Shown here: one piece after another, positions 44,286-53,926 of the stretch
How the letters are laid out: each line of letters begins with the position of its first letter
Numbering within the stretch: the stretch's first letter is position 1
Assembly (NCBI RefSeq): GCF_006352475.1
Contig: NZ_VCMZ01000001.1
Span: 1,054,001 to 1,118,000 of the forward strand
Length of the DNA stretch: 64,000 nucleotides
From: Acinetobacter pullicarnis
GTDB lineage: Bacteria > Pseudomonadota > Gammaproteobacteria > Pseudomonadales > Moraxellaceae
Direction of reading: 5' to 3'
Translations under genes and position numbers: made by a program
Notes under the pieces: generated by a model
What the model saw: the letters and a program-made list of their open reading frames with translations, nothing else
What the model was told of the DNA's origin: nothing
Databases searched by the model: none

Positions 44286-45023
44286 ATGAAAAACAATATT
44301 TCAAATGAAGAGTGGGAAATCCGTAAAAAATTAGCTGATTGTTATCATCTGGTGGATTATTTTGGTTGGACGGAAACCATATTTAATCATATCTCTGCAC
44401 GTTTACCGGGAGATGAGCATTATTATTTGGTCAATCCATTTGGTTTAAACTACACAGAAGTTACCCCTGAAAATTTACTTAAAGTCGATTTAGAGGGGAA
44501 TAAGGTTGAAGCCTCAGAATATGAGGCCAACCCTGCGGGTTTTGCTTTGCATAGTGCCGTGCATGGTGCACGTGATGATATTCGCTGCCTGATTCATACC
44601 CATACCACACCGATTAGTGCGGTGGTACAAAAGAAAAATGCTTTTTCCCATAACAGTTTCTATGGTGCACAGCTTTATGGTCGTGTGGCTTTTCATCCAT
44701 TTGAGGGGATTACTCTATTTAAAGATGAAAAGCAGCGCATGATTGATCACTTAGGTGATAAGCATATTTTGGTATTGCGTAATCACGGCATTGCAGTCGG
44801 TGAAAATAGCATTGAAAAAGCATTTTTTCTATTGTGGACCGTACAACGCGCGGCTGAAATTCAATGCCAATCTGGTGCCTTGGGCGGTGAAGATTATCTC
44901 CTCGAAGATCATATTAAACAGAAATGTGCCGATTTAACCGCCATGCTAATTCGTGATAGTGGTTTTGCCGTGAAGTTCTTCGATGCCATGGTGCGTAAAA
45001 TGCATGAGAAACGTGCTGCATAG
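44286..45023 (+). CDS. Class II aldolase/adducin-family protein
   Basis: 245 residues. The metal ligands are in CLIHTHTTPIS and LRNHGIAVG, and the early NHISARLPGDEHYYLVNPFG is the family signature. Members include L-fuculose-phosphate aldolase, decarboxylases and dehydratases. With the PanE-like reductase and the importer it suggests uptake and cleavage of a small hydroxy acid, but the substrate is not visible. The start follows AAGGAAGAGAAT. Confidence 0.82.
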   Translation: MKNNISNEEWEIRKKLADCYHLVDYFGWTETIFNHISARLPGDEHYYLVNPFGLNYTEVTPENLLKVDLEGNKVEASEYEANPAGFALHSAVHGARDDIRCLIHTHTTPISAVVQKKNAFSHNSFYGAQLYGRVAFHPFEGITLFKDEKQRMIDHLGDKHILVLRNHGIAVGENSIEKAFFLLWTVQRAAEIQCQSGALGGEDYLLEDHIKQKCADLTAMLIRDSGFAVKFFDAMVRKMHEKRAA

Positions 45024-45112
45024 TATTTACATCAATATCGCTGAATCGTATTGCTGCATTGCATCATATCGTTGAGTCGTGGTACTTCAGCAAATTACTG
45101 AGTAATTCCATT

Positions 45113-45142
45113 TGAGGATGAGGAATATTTTTCTCATCCTCA
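45113..45142 (+). terminator. Stem-loop after the aldolase gene
   Basis: TGAGGATGAG pairs perfectly with CTCATCCTCA around a ten-base A/T loop. It is followed by only a few T, so it may terminate weakly or stabilise the operon 3' end. Confidence 0.45.
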
Positions 45143-45242
45143 TATGTTTGTGGTGCATGTTTATTTAAGCGATAGGATATTATTTATCGAACTGTATTGT
45201 TATATTTGAGAGCAACCCAATACGATAATAGAGATTATAAAT

Positions 45243-45893
45243 ATGATTACCTTGCATCATTTAGAGCAATCCCGTTCCTTTCGTATTATCTGGGCTTTAG
45301 AAGAACTTGGTCTTGATTATCAAATTCAGTTTTATAAGCGTTTAGCAACATTTGCGGCACCACCCGAATTAAAAAAAATTCATCCCTTGGCCAAAGCGCC
45401 AGTATTGGTCGATAACGATCAAAGCATTGCAGAATCAGCTGTAATTCTAGAATACTTACAAGAAAGCTATGATCTAAAGCAGCAATTTAAACCACAAGAT
45501 AAAGCAGATCAGCAGCAATATCGCTACTGGATGCATTATGCTGAAGGCTCGCTTATGCCATTATTGGTAATGACGCTGGTGATGGATAATGTGTCTAAAC
45601 ATGTGCCATTACTTATTAAACCGATCGCGAAAAAGATTACTGGCGGTGTTAAAGCGGGTTTTATACAACCGCGTTTAAAAGATCATATTACGTTTATCGA
45701 AGATTATCTGGCGACGCATGATTATTTTGCAGGTGATTTTTCTTTTGCAGATATTCAAATGAGTTTTCCCTTAATTGCCATGCAAGCTAGGGCAGCAGGT
45801 CAATATCCCAATATCACGGCATATATTAAGCGAATTTCACAACGCCCTGCATTTCAACAGGCTGAACAAAAAGAAAAGCAATTGACAGCGTAG
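45243..45893 (+). CDS. Glutathione S-transferase
   Basis: 216 residues. The thioredoxin-like N-terminus is MITLHHLEQSRSFRIIWALEELGLDYQI, with HPLAKAPVLVDNDQSIAESAVILEYL supplying the cis-Pro and the Glu-Ser that bind glutathione. The C-terminal helical domain includes DYFAGDFSFADIQMSFPL. It is a soluble GST of unassigned substrate. It follows the aldolase by 219 bp with a stem-loop between, so it may be a separate unit. The ribosome binding site is weak. Confidence 0.85.
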   Translation: MITLHHLEQSRSFRIIWALEELGLDYQIQFYKRLATFAAPPELKKIHPLAKAPVLVDNDQSIAESAVILEYLQESYDLKQQFKPQDKADQQQYRYWMHYAEGSLMPLLVMTLVMDNVSKHVPLLIKPIAKKITGGVKAGFIQPRLKDHITFIEDYLATHDYFAGDFSFADIQMSFPLIAMQARAAGQYPNITAYIKRISQRPAFQQAEQKEKQLTA

Positions 45894-46029
45894 TGTTGGT
45901 TTTAAAATTAGATGCTATGCACGCCATTTAAGATTGATTAAGTGATGTGCATTGTTTTAGTCAAGTATAAGGTTTTTAAGTGAGTGATAGGATTTAAGCG
46001 CTTATATGGTTTCGAATGACAGTTCTAAC

Positions 46030-46326
46030 CTATAAACAATATTCACCATTAAAATAGGCTTTTCTCCAACGAGTAATTGCTACTTTTTCAAATAGCCCGC
46101 CAAGATAAAATGGGTCTTGTTGAATAAATGCTGTGGCAATCTGCTTATCTTCTGTGTTGATAATATAAATCCCACCACCAAGATCTTGGCCGTCATCATC
46201 GAGTTTGGCACCGCAAGCCAAGAGTAAATCCATGTTGTGATCCAGATATTTTAAATGCGCTGCTCGGCGTTGCTGTCTTTGTTGCTGATGATCTAACTTA
46301 TCCCAGGTCTCAATAATATATGGCAT
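46030..46326 (-). CDS. YciI-family small protein
   Basis: About 98 residues beginning MPYIIETWDKLDHQQQRQQ. HLKYLDHNMDLLLACGAKLDDDG and ATAFIQQDPFYLGGLFEKVAITRWR are the YciI pattern, with the conserved His and the DPF motif. YciI proteins resemble muconolactone isomerases in fold and are found in some aromatic pathways. Longer in-frame starts at 46371 and 46416 exist without clear ribosome binding sites. It ends the minus-strand block and could be an accessory enzyme for lactone turnover. Confidence 0.7.
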   Translation of the reverse strand: MPYIIETWDKLDHQQQRQQRRAAHLKYLDHNMDLLLACGAKLDDDGQDLGGGIYIINTEDKQIATAFIQQDPFYLGGLFEKVAITRWRKAYFNGEYCL

Positions 46327-46459
46327 GGCATTGTTCACTTTGAGGTTGTAATTAACAATTGCAAGCTGCATTACGCTTCTTTTGCGACTTAAATCAAGAG
46401 AAATCGGTTTTCGCAAGAAGCAGAATGCATTTACGACGTAGTTTGACTGCTGAACAGAT

Positions 46460-47803
46460 TTAAAAAGAGAAGGGATATTCTAAAATCAGGCGGATTTCAT
46501 CAATATTGCCATAGCGATAGCCCTTGCTAGAGCGGTGAGTTGCTTGACGTAGACGCAGGTCAAGATCTTTTGCAAAGCCTGATTTTACTTTGTAGCGTAG
46601 TTCAACATCCCGCTCCCAATGTTTATTGTCGATATTGGGGTCATAAAGATAGCGTTTGGTATAAAAGGTATTGTGGCTCTGACTATTGTCGATATCCCAA
46701 CCGTAGAGATAACGTGTCATAAAGGACAGCCCATCTAAGCCGTAGGGGGCAAAGTCGATCTCATATTTGGCTTGAACAGATTTTTCATTGGCTTCGGTAA
46801 AAGTTGAAAACTGAACGCTATTGGGGATGCTGGCAATCCCCCCATTGTTCCCAAAACCAATCCAGTCCATAGGCTCATCACCGAGGACTTGTTGATAGGC
46901 AAGGCTAAAATTATGATGAGCACGTTTATAGCTTCCCATAACAGAGGCCACACCCGTACTGATTTTTCCACCTTTGGCACGTCCTGTATCTCGGTTTAAA
47001 TAGTTATTGGTCTGTAAAGTGAAATCGGATTTTGAGTTCATTTGAAACTTATATTTGGCTGCTAAATAATATTGCATCCAGACATCTTCTAACTCAGACA
47101 GATAGATTGAACTTTCTAACTGATCTTGCTTATAGCTTGCGCCAATATAAGAGACTGCATCTGCCTTAATCCCATTGTTATAGTCCGTATTAAAATAGTT
47201 TAATCGTCGCGTTGAATCGACTGGACTCATTTGGGTGAAATAGCCCAAATGTAGGTTTAATTTGTCAAAGCTACTGTCTTTAATTGATAAGCCTGTAGCG
47301 GTAGAAGGAAGCAAGCGTGAATAATTGGTTCCAATAATCGGGTTGTTTGGAAATTGATTACCGAGTACCGCTTCGGTCTTTTTATATTTAGCACGCAGCG
47401 CAGCACCAAACTCACTGGTTGCTGATTTAGGGCGACCATTTGAGTCGACTTCTAAATTGTTGGTCTCTGTACGATAACCATCACTGTCTAGTTTTAAGGC
47501 AACCAAGGCATAGCTATTGATCGCAAATTGGACCGGTGTTTCTGTCCAGCCTGAATCTAAATTCACAATAAAACCTTGTGCCCATTCTTCACGATAGCCT
47601 TTGCGATCGGCAGGGATTAAATGGGCATTTAATCCAGCAGCATTATATTCACCTTTACGAAAATTACGATTGAAATAATAGTTTTTGGCTAAAATATTCA
47701 ATTTTGCATCTTGAATAAATTCAGCCTGAGCGGTCGGAATACTGGTTATGCAAAGACAAAAAGTCCCCATAACCAGTAAAGGTAAATTTACTGATTGCTT
47801 CAT
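46460..47803 (-). CDS. OprD-family outer-membrane porin of the mml-like cluster
   Basis: 447 residues with a signal peptide (LPLLVMGTFCLCITSIPTAQA) and the OprD start EFIQDAKLNILAKNYYFNRNF. REEWAQGFIVNLDSGWTETPVQFAINSYALVALKLD is a strong family signature. It ends in LEYPFSF with a terminal Phe. It lies 47 bp downstream of the metallo-hydrolase gene on the same strand and probably lets the methyl-lactone or its acid precursor in. The start follows AAGGATTTTAAA. Confidence 0.9.
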   Translation of the reverse strand: MKQSVNLPLLVMGTFCLCITSIPTAQAEFIQDAKLNILAKNYYFNRNFRKGEYNAAGLNAHLIPADRKGYREEWAQGFIVNLDSGWTETPVQFAINSYALVALKLDSDGYRTETNNLEVDSNGRPKSATSEFGAALRAKYKKTEAVLGNQFPNNPIIGTNYSRLLPSTATGLSIKDSSFDKLNLHLGYFTQMSPVDSTRRLNYFNTDYNNGIKADAVSYIGASYKQDQLESSIYLSELEDVWMQYYLAAKYKFQMNSKSDFTLQTNNYLNRDTGRAKGGKISTGVASVMGSYKRAHHNFSLAYQQVLGDEPMDWIGFGNNGGIASIPNSVQFSTFTEANEKSVQAKYEIDFAPYGLDGLSFMTRYLYGWDIDNSQSHNTFYTKRYLYDPNIDNKHWERDVELRYKVKSGFAKDLDLRLRQATHRSSKGYRYGNIDEIRLILEYPFSF

Positions 47804-47850
47804 TTTAAAATCCTTTTTAAAAATACGATCTAATCAATTAGATACGTTGC

Positions 47851-48753
47851 TTAAACTCGATTCCAACGGTCTGATGGTTCAAAGGTATAGCCATTTTCTT
47901 GTTTACGAATATAGCCACAATAGGGATCGCCAAAATGGACAGGTAGGAGCAGTGCTTCGCGTTCTACCGCACGTTCTAGACATTCAAGGCGAGACTTGCG
48001 GGCGATCTCTGGCCAGATACAGTAACCGGAGTTGATTTCAGGTTGCACAATTTGCAAGGGGCTATGGAATACATCACCACAGAAAATCGCCTCTTCACCT
48101 TGTGAGGAAATGCGGAAAGTGACTTGCCCCGGACTATGCCCCGGTGCAGGCTCAACCACTAGACAGTCTGCAATTTCAGCAAAGGGTTGAATAAACTCGA
48201 CTAAACCTTCGTTATATACAGGCATGACACTGTCAAAGAAGGAGTCACCAAAGACATCAATCACGCCAGCTTCTTTATTTTTGCCTGCATGGCAGAAATC
48301 AAAATCTTCTTTGGGAAGGTAGTATTTTGCATTTGGAAAGGTGGGCGTCCAGCGATTATCTTTCCAAACCGTATTCCAGCCGACATGATCTGAATGTAAA
48401 TGAGTAATCACCACATGGGTTACTTTTTCAGGTGGCGCACCAGCAGCAATCATCCACTCTACAATCAGGTTATTTAACTGATGCATGCGGGGAATATCAG
48501 GGCGTTCTTTAAAATTGCCGACGCCAGTATCAATCACAATAATATTGGTTCCTGCATGTACGACCCAAAACTGAATACTCACGATCAGTTTATTCATCTG
48601 AGGAATCCAATGGTGCGGTGCCAACAGGTCTTTGTGCTGTTCGAGTAGACTTTGTGCTGCCGTTGGAAATAAAAATGCCGGATCATGGGTTGGTCCCGCA
48701 TATTCGTGAATACGGGTAACTTTTATTTCACCAATCATTCTAGATTCAATCAT
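47851..48753 (-). CDS. Metallo-beta-lactamase-fold hydrolase, candidate enol-lactonase
   Basis: 300 residues. The zinc motif is THLHSDHVG, and further ligands are in GHSPGQVTF, CGDVFHSP and VHFGDP. It resembles the quorum-quenching and lactonase-like branch of the superfamily. In the methylmuconolactone route an enol-lactone must be opened after the isomerases, and no alpha/beta-hydrolase of the PcaD type is present in the cluster. This makes it the best candidate here; that assignment is inference. The start follows GGAGTCAAAAA. Confidence 0.78.
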   Translation of the reverse strand: MIESRMIGEIKVTRIHEYAGPTHDPAFLFPTAAQSLLEQHKDLLAPHHWIPQMNKLIVSIQFWVVHAGTNIIVIDTGVGNFKERPDIPRMHQLNNLIVEWMIAAGAPPEKVTHVVITHLHSDHVGWNTVWKDNRWTPTFPNAKYYLPKEDFDFCHAGKNKEAGVIDVFGDSFFDSVMPVYNEGLVEFIQPFAEIADCLVVEPAPGHSPGQVTFRISSQGEEAIFCGDVFHSPLQIVQPEINSGYCIWPEIARKSRLECLERAVEREALLLPVHFGDPYCGYIRKQENGYTFEPSDRWNRV

Positions 48754-48836
48754 TTTTTGACTCCATAAACGCTGTTCAGTTTTTCATATTTGAGGTATTG
48801 AGATAAGTGGTCTTTATATTCGAGCTTTTTGCAGGA

Positions 48837-50030
48837 TCAAACCCGTTCAAACAGTGCTGCTAAACCTTGGCCACCACCAATACACATGGTTTCTAGTCCA
48901 TAACGTGCATTGCGGCGCTGCATTTCATGCACAAGAGTGGTCATGATTCGCAAACCCGTGGCACCAATGGGATGACCTAAAGAAATGCCAGAGCCATTCA
49001 CATTGAGATTATCAGTGCTTTGAATATCCAGCGCTTTCATTACCGATAAGGCTTGTGCTGCAAAGGCTTCATTGATTTCAATCAGATCGATATCTTGAAT
49101 TTTCATTTCTAGTTTTTTCAGTAGTTTCTGCACCGCGGGTACTGGACCGATCCCCATTCGACTCGGATCACAACCTGCCGAACTCCAACCGACCAATTTG
49201 GCGATTGGTTGTAGATTATGCTTTTCTAAATAGGTACGACTTACGATCAGGCAACCTGCTGCCGCATCATTTTGTTGGCTTGAGTTACCAGCAGTGGTGA
49301 CACCATTCGGTAAAATTGTCTTGAGTTTAGCCAAGTCTTCTCGTGTACTCTGGGCACGAATTCCCTCATCTCTATCGATGATTTTAGTTTCCTTTTTAGT
49401 GGTCACCTCGACTGGAATAACTTCCGCATCAAACTTGCCACTGTCCCATGCCTGCTGGGCTTTTTGGTGGCTTTGTACTGCGAAGGCATCACATGCTTCA
49501 CGTTGAATGTCGTAGTCGCGTGCCAAATTGTCTGCGGTTTCAGGCATACCCGAAATAACACCAAAGCGCTCAACTGGCTGAGAGCGCTCACGGCCACGGG
49601 CAAGGCGATCAAAAAAAGTGACATTGCCTGCACGATTGCCCCAACGCATATTGGTTGAGTAATATTCGATATTACTCATGCTTTCGACGCCAACCACCAT
49701 AATCGCTTCGGCATTGCCAGATTGAATGGTCATCGCAGCATTAATCAGTGCTTGTAAGCCTGAACCACAACGACGATCCAGACTATAACCGGGCACTTCG
49801 ATCGGTAATCCTGCTGCTAAAGCGGCATAACGACCAATGCAGGGCGCTTCACTGGATGCATAGGATTGGGCAATGATCACTTCATCGAGTGTATGTGCAT
49901 CAAGCTGGGTTTTTTCAAGTACAGCCTGTATTACTTTTACCGCAAGATCTGAGGCACTCAGTGAGGCAAGGGCACCACCAAACTTGCCGATAGGGGTACG
50001 TAGTGGGCTGACAATATAAGCATCGTGCAT
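48837..50030 (-). CDS. Thiolase, candidate 4-methyl-3-oxoadipyl-CoA thiolase
   Basis: 397 residues. The nucleophile Cys88 is in DRRCGSGLQA, the His in NVNGSGISLGHPIGATGLR and the second Cys in METMCIGGGQGLAA. It lies in a cluster with PcaIJ-like CoA transferase and lactone isomerases, so the likely role is to split a 3-oxoadipyl-CoA homologue to acetyl-CoA and a substituted succinyl-CoA. The sequence is closer to acetoacetyl-CoA-type thiolases than PaaJ is (GSG rather than ASG after Cys). Confidence 0.82.
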   Translation of the reverse strand: MHDAYIVSPLRTPIGKFGGALASLSASDLAVKVIQAVLEKTQLDAHTLDEVIIAQSYASSEAPCIGRYAALAAGLPIEVPGYSLDRRCGSGLQALINAAMTIQSGNAEAIMVVGVESMSNIEYYSTNMRWGNRAGNVTFFDRLARGRERSQPVERFGVISGMPETADNLARDYDIQREACDAFAVQSHQKAQQAWDSGKFDAEVIPVEVTTKKETKIIDRDEGIRAQSTREDLAKLKTILPNGVTTAGNSSQQNDAAAGCLIVSRTYLEKHNLQPIAKLVGWSSAGCDPSRMGIGPVPAVQKLLKKLEMKIQDIDLIEINEAFAAQALSVMKALDIQSTDNLNVNGSGISLGHPIGATGLRIMTTLVHEMQRRNARYGLETMCIGGGQGLAALFERV

Positions 50031-50054
50031 ATCTAATTCCTTTTATAGCGGTGA

Positions 50055-51305
50055 TCAATACTGTGCTTGTTGGGCCAGCATGCTTTGATAATCGGGATGA
50101 GCAATGCTCAACATTTTTTCAACTCGTTGGGCGAGAGTTAACCCTCGTAAATCGGCAACCCCATACTCGGTGACAATTAGACCAACATCACTGCGGGGAG
50201 TAGAGGCAGGGCCTTGCAGTTTGTTGACAATGCGACTAAAACCTTTACCTGCGGCAGGAAGTGCAATAATTGAGACGCCGCCAGAGGATTGATTGGCTGC
50301 GCGAATAAAGTCGAGAGCACCACCCACCGCACCCACATAAGTATGGTTGGCAATTTCTGCATTTACTTGACCAGTTAAATCAATCTCAATGGCTGAATTA
50401 ATAGCGGTAAATTGTGGCAAAGCTGCCAGTACTGTTGGGTGGTGGGTATATTGGGTGGCACGTAATTCAATAGCCGGATTTTGATGAATAAATTGGTGTA
50501 ATTCTGTCGAGCCTGCAATTAAACCCGTAATGGTTTTTGCACGATCAATTGATTTCTTCTCATTGGTGATCACCCCCGTTTGCATGAGCTGGGCGACGCC
50601 ATCCCCAATGATGCCAGAGTGAATTCCAAGCTGTCGATGCTGTTGTAAGGCTTGTAAAATGGCTTCAGGCAGCGCACCAATTCCGAGTTGTAACGTGGCG
50701 CCATCTTGGATATGCATGGCAACCTGTTGAGCAATTTTTCGGCTAACTTCTGAATCGGTTGGGGGATCAGAGGCTAAAATTGTGCGATTGCTATAGAACA
50801 TCACATCAAAATCAGCATCTGTTAAATAATGATCTGAATAGACCCAGGGTGCTTGCTGATTTACTTCGGCAATCACGATACGGGCATGTTGAATCGCCGA
50901 TTTTAAATAGTCTTGGGCAAGGCTATAACTATATTGTCCATATTGATTGGGTGCAGAGACTTGAATCAATACCACATCTATTTTCAGTTGTTGCTGTGCG
51001 ATGAGCTGTGGCAATTGTGAATAATGGCTCGGCAAAATATGTAACAGTTGCTGCTGTGCCAAACAACGGTTGTAGCCCGCACCGCAGTAGCTGATATATT
51101 CAATCTCTGCTGCAGATTCAGGGGTACAGGTCGGGAAGGTACTAATGCCTAAAAAGACTTTAAACTTGCCAATTTTCTTACGGTTTTGCATCAAATTCTG
51201 TGTAAGGGGGGTTGGCTCTGCTTGCGCTTGCCCCCACACGACTAGATCACCATGTTGAACATAGTTAGATAAATCGAGTTGAGAAATATCATTTATTTTT
51301 TCCAT
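50055..51305 (-). CDS. Acetyl-CoA hydrolase/4-hydroxybutyrate CoA-transferase family protein
   Basis: About 416 residues of the family that contains Yersinia RipA, a succinyl-CoA:itaconate CoA-transferase. Visible motifs are LQLGIGALPEAIL, AINSAIEIDLTGQVNAE (the Glu of the first part is the probable nucleophile), GGALDFIRAANQSSGG and VTEYGVADLRG. It could activate an organic acid such as a methylsuccinate or recover CoA. The start at 51305 has AGGA eight bases upstream. It lies 24 bp before the thiolase in the same operon. Confidence 0.8.
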   Translation of the reverse strand: MEKINDISQLDLSNYVQHGDLVVWGQAQAEPTPLTQNLMQNRKKIGKFKVFLGISTFPTCTPESAAEIEYISYCGAGYNRCLAQQQLLHILPSHYSQLPQLIAQQQLKIDVVLIQVSAPNQYGQYSYSLAQDYLKSAIQHARIVIAEVNQQAPWVYSDHYLTDADFDVMFYSNRTILASDPPTDSEVSRKIAQQVAMHIQDGATLQLGIGALPEAILQALQQHRQLGIHSGIIGDGVAQLMQTGVITNEKKSIDRAKTITGLIAGSTELHQFIHQNPAIELRATQYTHHPTVLAALPQFTAINSAIEIDLTGQVNAEIANHTYVGAVGGALDFIRAANQSSGGVSIIALPAAGKGFSRIVNKLQGPASTPRSDVGLIVTEYGVADLRGLTLAQRVEKMLSIAHPDYQSMLAQQAQY

Positions 51306-51341
51306 GGTGACCATCCTTGATCTAAAGTCGCCTGAACGCTT

Positions 51342-51620
51342 TTAGCGAATTGAAGAGGGGTGAGTAGACAGCGCAGTGACTTTCATTTGCATATAAGGAA
51401 ATAAAGGCAAACTCATGAGTAGCTCATGTAATTCATTATTACTTTCCACATCAAAGATACTGATGTTGGAATATTGACCTGTTACACGCCATAAATGTGG
51501 CCATTTTCCAGATTGCTGTAATTCAATGGCACGGGCTTTTTCCGCCCGTTTAATTTCATCCATTTTGACGGGATCGCTGTCGAGTGGAATTTTTACGGTC
51601 ATTTCTACGCAAAATAGCAT
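51342..51620 (-). CDS. mmlJ: Muconolactone isomerase family protein, candidate MmlJ
   Basis: 92 residues matching CatC-type muconolactone delta-isomerases: MLFCVEMTVKIPLD at the start, EKARAIELQQSGKWPHLWRVTGQYSNISIFDVES in the middle and LPLFPYMQMKVTALSTHPSSI at the end. No catA or catB is present in the window. Its partner is a methylmuconolactone methylisomerase-like gene just upstream, so it more likely acts on 3-methylmuconolactone (MmlJ role) than in the plain catechol pathway. Confidence 0.85.
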   Translation of the reverse strand: MLFCVEMTVKIPLDSDPVKMDEIKRAEKARAIELQQSGKWPHLWRVTGQYSNISIFDVESNNELHELLMSLPLFPYMQMKVTALSTHPSSIR

Positions 51621-51664
51621 GCTTGTTCGTCCTTTAAATGAGATGGGAGAAGGGAGATAAAAAG

Positions 51665-51985
51665 TTAAATCGCTTTGGTAATAAATGGCTTAAGTTTGCC
51701 AATAAAGCTTTTACCGTGTTCAAACCAGTCTTTACGAATATCAGAGTCCATATAGCGTTGTAGCTGTTCTTCGTTTTCAAACCAACATTCAGCAATCGCA
51801 TCGACACCATTGACTTCAAAGTAGGGCACATGTAAATCCGTTGGCTCAGATTCAATTAAGCGAACTTCATATTTGTGCAGTCCTGGAATGCCAACTGACA
51901 TTTCAAAATGGCGTAGGCATTCTTGGTCAAATTGTTCTTTCTGCATCTGTGTTGGTTTAACCAAGAGATAAACAATACGAATCAT
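51665..51985 (-). CDS. mmlI: 4-Methylmuconolactone methylisomerase-like protein, candidate MmlI
   Basis: About 106 residues, EthD/dimeric alpha-beta barrel fold. The sequence [48 protein letters not shown] and [21 protein letters not shown] closely follows what I recall of MmlI of Cupriavidus necator JMP134. His, Tyr, Glu and Cys residues expected in that active site (HKYEV, AECWF) are present. MmlI moves the methyl group of 4-methylmuconolactone to give 3-methylmuconolactone. It overlaps or abuts the transporter gene stop. Confidence 0.85.
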   Translation of the reverse strand: MIRIVYLLVKPTQMQKEQFDQECLRHFEMSVGIPGLHKYEVRLIESEPTDLHVPYFEVNGVDAIAECWFENEEQLQRYMDSDIRKDWFEHGKSFIGKLKPFITKAI

Positions 51986-51987
51986 CA

Positions 51988-53253
51988 TTAAACTTCCTGT
52001 GTTTGCTCGTACGTCATCACTGAGACTTGTGCGTGTGGACGTACTTTAATTAAAAGAATTGCAAGAGTGGCTAAAGCATAGGCCACCAAGCAAAATAAAC
52101 CGATTGATGTGGCTAAACCGATAGAGGTTGAGAGATAGCCAACACCAACCACGGACAGCGCGCCCAATGATTTTCCAACGTTATAGGCAAAGCCCATACA
52201 GGTGGTGCGGACATGCGTTGGAAATAAATCACTGAGAAATGGCCCCAGTGCTGCGAACATTCCAATAGAGGAGAAGCCGACAAAGAAACCCAATGCTAAG
52301 GTAATATATTGATTCATTGCGATGAGCATATACACCACTGTCACGATCCAACTGAGAATCGACATGCCGATGAGGGTTTGTTTACGACCCACTTTATCTG
52401 CAAGATAAGCGGTGAACATAAAACCTGCAAAAGCACCCATGGACATAATCAAAATGGTGACAATTTTAGAGCTGGAACTGAGTCCACGCTCATTCATTAA
52501 GGTTGGAATCCAGATCAAGATGGCGTAGCAGGCAGCTTGTAAGCCCACCACCAATAGACTTGAGAAAATAGTCGAGCGTAGATGCTCCTTTTTAAAGACT
52601 GAACGAATCGAAGCTTTTTCAATTAAGTTATGATTTTTCTTGATTTTTTCAACAAATTCAACCGATTCTTTTACATTACGTCGAATATAAATCACGATTA
52701 ATGCAGGCAGCACCCCTGTCCAAAGTACCACGCGCCAAGACCATTCTGGTGGGAGTAGGCTAATTAGGACAGTTGCAACGATCACAGAGCCTGCCCAACC
52801 GAGTGCCATACCAGATTGAACAAAGCCAACCGCTTTATTTTTATGCTTGGCAGAAACAGCTTCAGCCATTAATGCTGCGCCAACAGCCCACTCACCACCA
52901 AAACCTAAGCCTTGTAAAGTTCGTGCAACCAAAAGCTGTTCATAGTTTTGTGCAAAGCCGGCGACTACCCCAAAAAAGGTGAACCATAAAATGGTAAACA
53001 TTAGGATTTTTACTCGGCCATAGCGATCCGCTAAAATCCCGGCTATCCATCCACCGATCGCCGTGACCACCAGTGCAACTGTGCCAATAAATCCGACTTG
53101 TGTTTGGGTTAATGCCCAAGTCGCCATAATTACTGGCAGCAAAAAACTGAAAATCTGCATGTCATAGGAGTCTAAAGCCCAACCTGCATAACATGCCCAA
53201 AAGGTTTTTTTCTGGTTGGAATCCGATTCCTTATACCAATTTAACATTGTCAT
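51988..53253 (-). CDS. mmlH: MFS transporter of the aromatic acid:H+ symporter type, candidate MmlH
   Basis: 421 residues with about 12 membrane segments. [41 protein letters not shown] and [21 protein letters not shown] are features of the AAHS-type aromatic acid/H+ symporters. It probably carries methylmuconolactone or a related acid, as MmlH does. The ATG at 53253 follows AAGGAGATGTAA. It lies between the CoA transferase genes and mmlI. Confidence 0.83.
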   Translation of the reverse strand: MTMLNWYKESDSNQKKTFWACYAGWALDSYDMQIFSFLLPVIMATWALTQTQVGFIGTVALVVTAIGGWIAGILADRYGRVKILMFTILWFTFFGVVAGFAQNYEQLLVARTLQGLGFGGEWAVGAALMAEAVSAKHKNKAVGFVQSGMALGWAGSVIVATVLISLLPPEWSWRVVLWTGVLPALIVIYIRRNVKESVEFVEKIKKNHNLIEKASIRSVFKKEHLRSTIFSSLLVVGLQAACYAILIWIPTLMNERGLSSSSKIVTILIMSMGAFAGFMFTAYLADKVGRKQTLIGMSILSWIVTVVYMLIAMNQYITLALGFFVGFSSIGMFAALGPFLSDLFPTHVRTTCMGFAYNVGKSLGALSVVGVGYLSTSIGLATSIGLFCLVAYALATLAILLIKVRPHAQVSVMTYEQTQEV

Positions 53254-53281
53254 TTACATCTCCTTTGTAAAATACAAGTTG

Positions 53282-53926
53282 CTATTTCAGCTTGGAAAAA
53301 TCCAAGTCGACAGCAGTAATACTTTGAACATATTCAGGTGTATGTGCCGCAACCAGTTCGAGTACAAATACTTTTCCAGCTTGAAACTCAAAGGTTCCGA
53401 TATCGGTATAGGCCCGATTGACGCATTCCAAACCAGTGAGGGGGTAGCTACATTGTTCTAGAATTTTGCTCTGACCATGTTTGGTTAAATGCTCCATCAT
53501 GACGTAGACATTTTTAGCGCCCATCGCTAGATCCATTGCACCACCAACTGCAGGAATGGCATCAGGCTGACCGGTATGCCAATTGGCCAAATCTCCTTGT
53601 TTAGAAATTTGAAATGCACCTAAAATGCAATAATTCAGATGGCCACCGCGCATCATTCCAAAAGAATCAGCATGATGGAAAAATGCTCCGCCTTTTTTTA
53701 AAGTAATGGCCTCTTTACCTGCATTGATTAAATCCCAATCTTCTTGGCCAACCTCTGCACCTGTCCATTGACCCAAGATCCCATTTTCACTGTGTAAAAT
53801 AACTTCCTTTTCAGCAAAATAGTCAGCCACTAAGGTGGGTAAGCCAATGCCTAAATTGACATAAGAACCTTCGGGAATATCCTTGGCAACACGTTGAGCA
53901 AGTTCAATTTTTTGTTGAATATTCAT
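53282..53926 (-). CDS. mmlG: 3-Oxoacid CoA-transferase subunit B, candidate MmlG (PcaJ-like)
   Basis: 214 residues of the class I CoA-transferase beta subunit. The catalytic Glu is in VILHSENGILG and the family motif GGAMDLAMGAKNVYVMMEH follows. With subunit A it would transfer CoA from succinyl-CoA to 3-oxoadipate or its 4-methyl analogue. It overlaps the upstream subunit gene by one base. Confidence 0.88.
   Translation of the reverse strand: MNIQQKIELAQRVAKDIPEGSYVNLGIGLPTLVADYFAEKEVILHSENGILGQWTGAEVGQEDWDLINAGKEAITLKKGGAFFHHADSFGMMRGGHLNYCILGAFQISKQGDLANWHTGQPDAIPAVGGAMDLAMGAKNVYVMMEHLTKHGQSKILEQCSYPLTGLECVNRAYTDIGTFEFQAGKVFVLELVAAHTPEYVQSITAVDLDFSKLK

Noticed and set aside
51342..51620. 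catC of a plain catechol branch
   Set aside because: No catA or catB is near and the adjacent gene is MmlI-like, so the methylmuconolactone role is preferred; the catechol role is not fully excluded.
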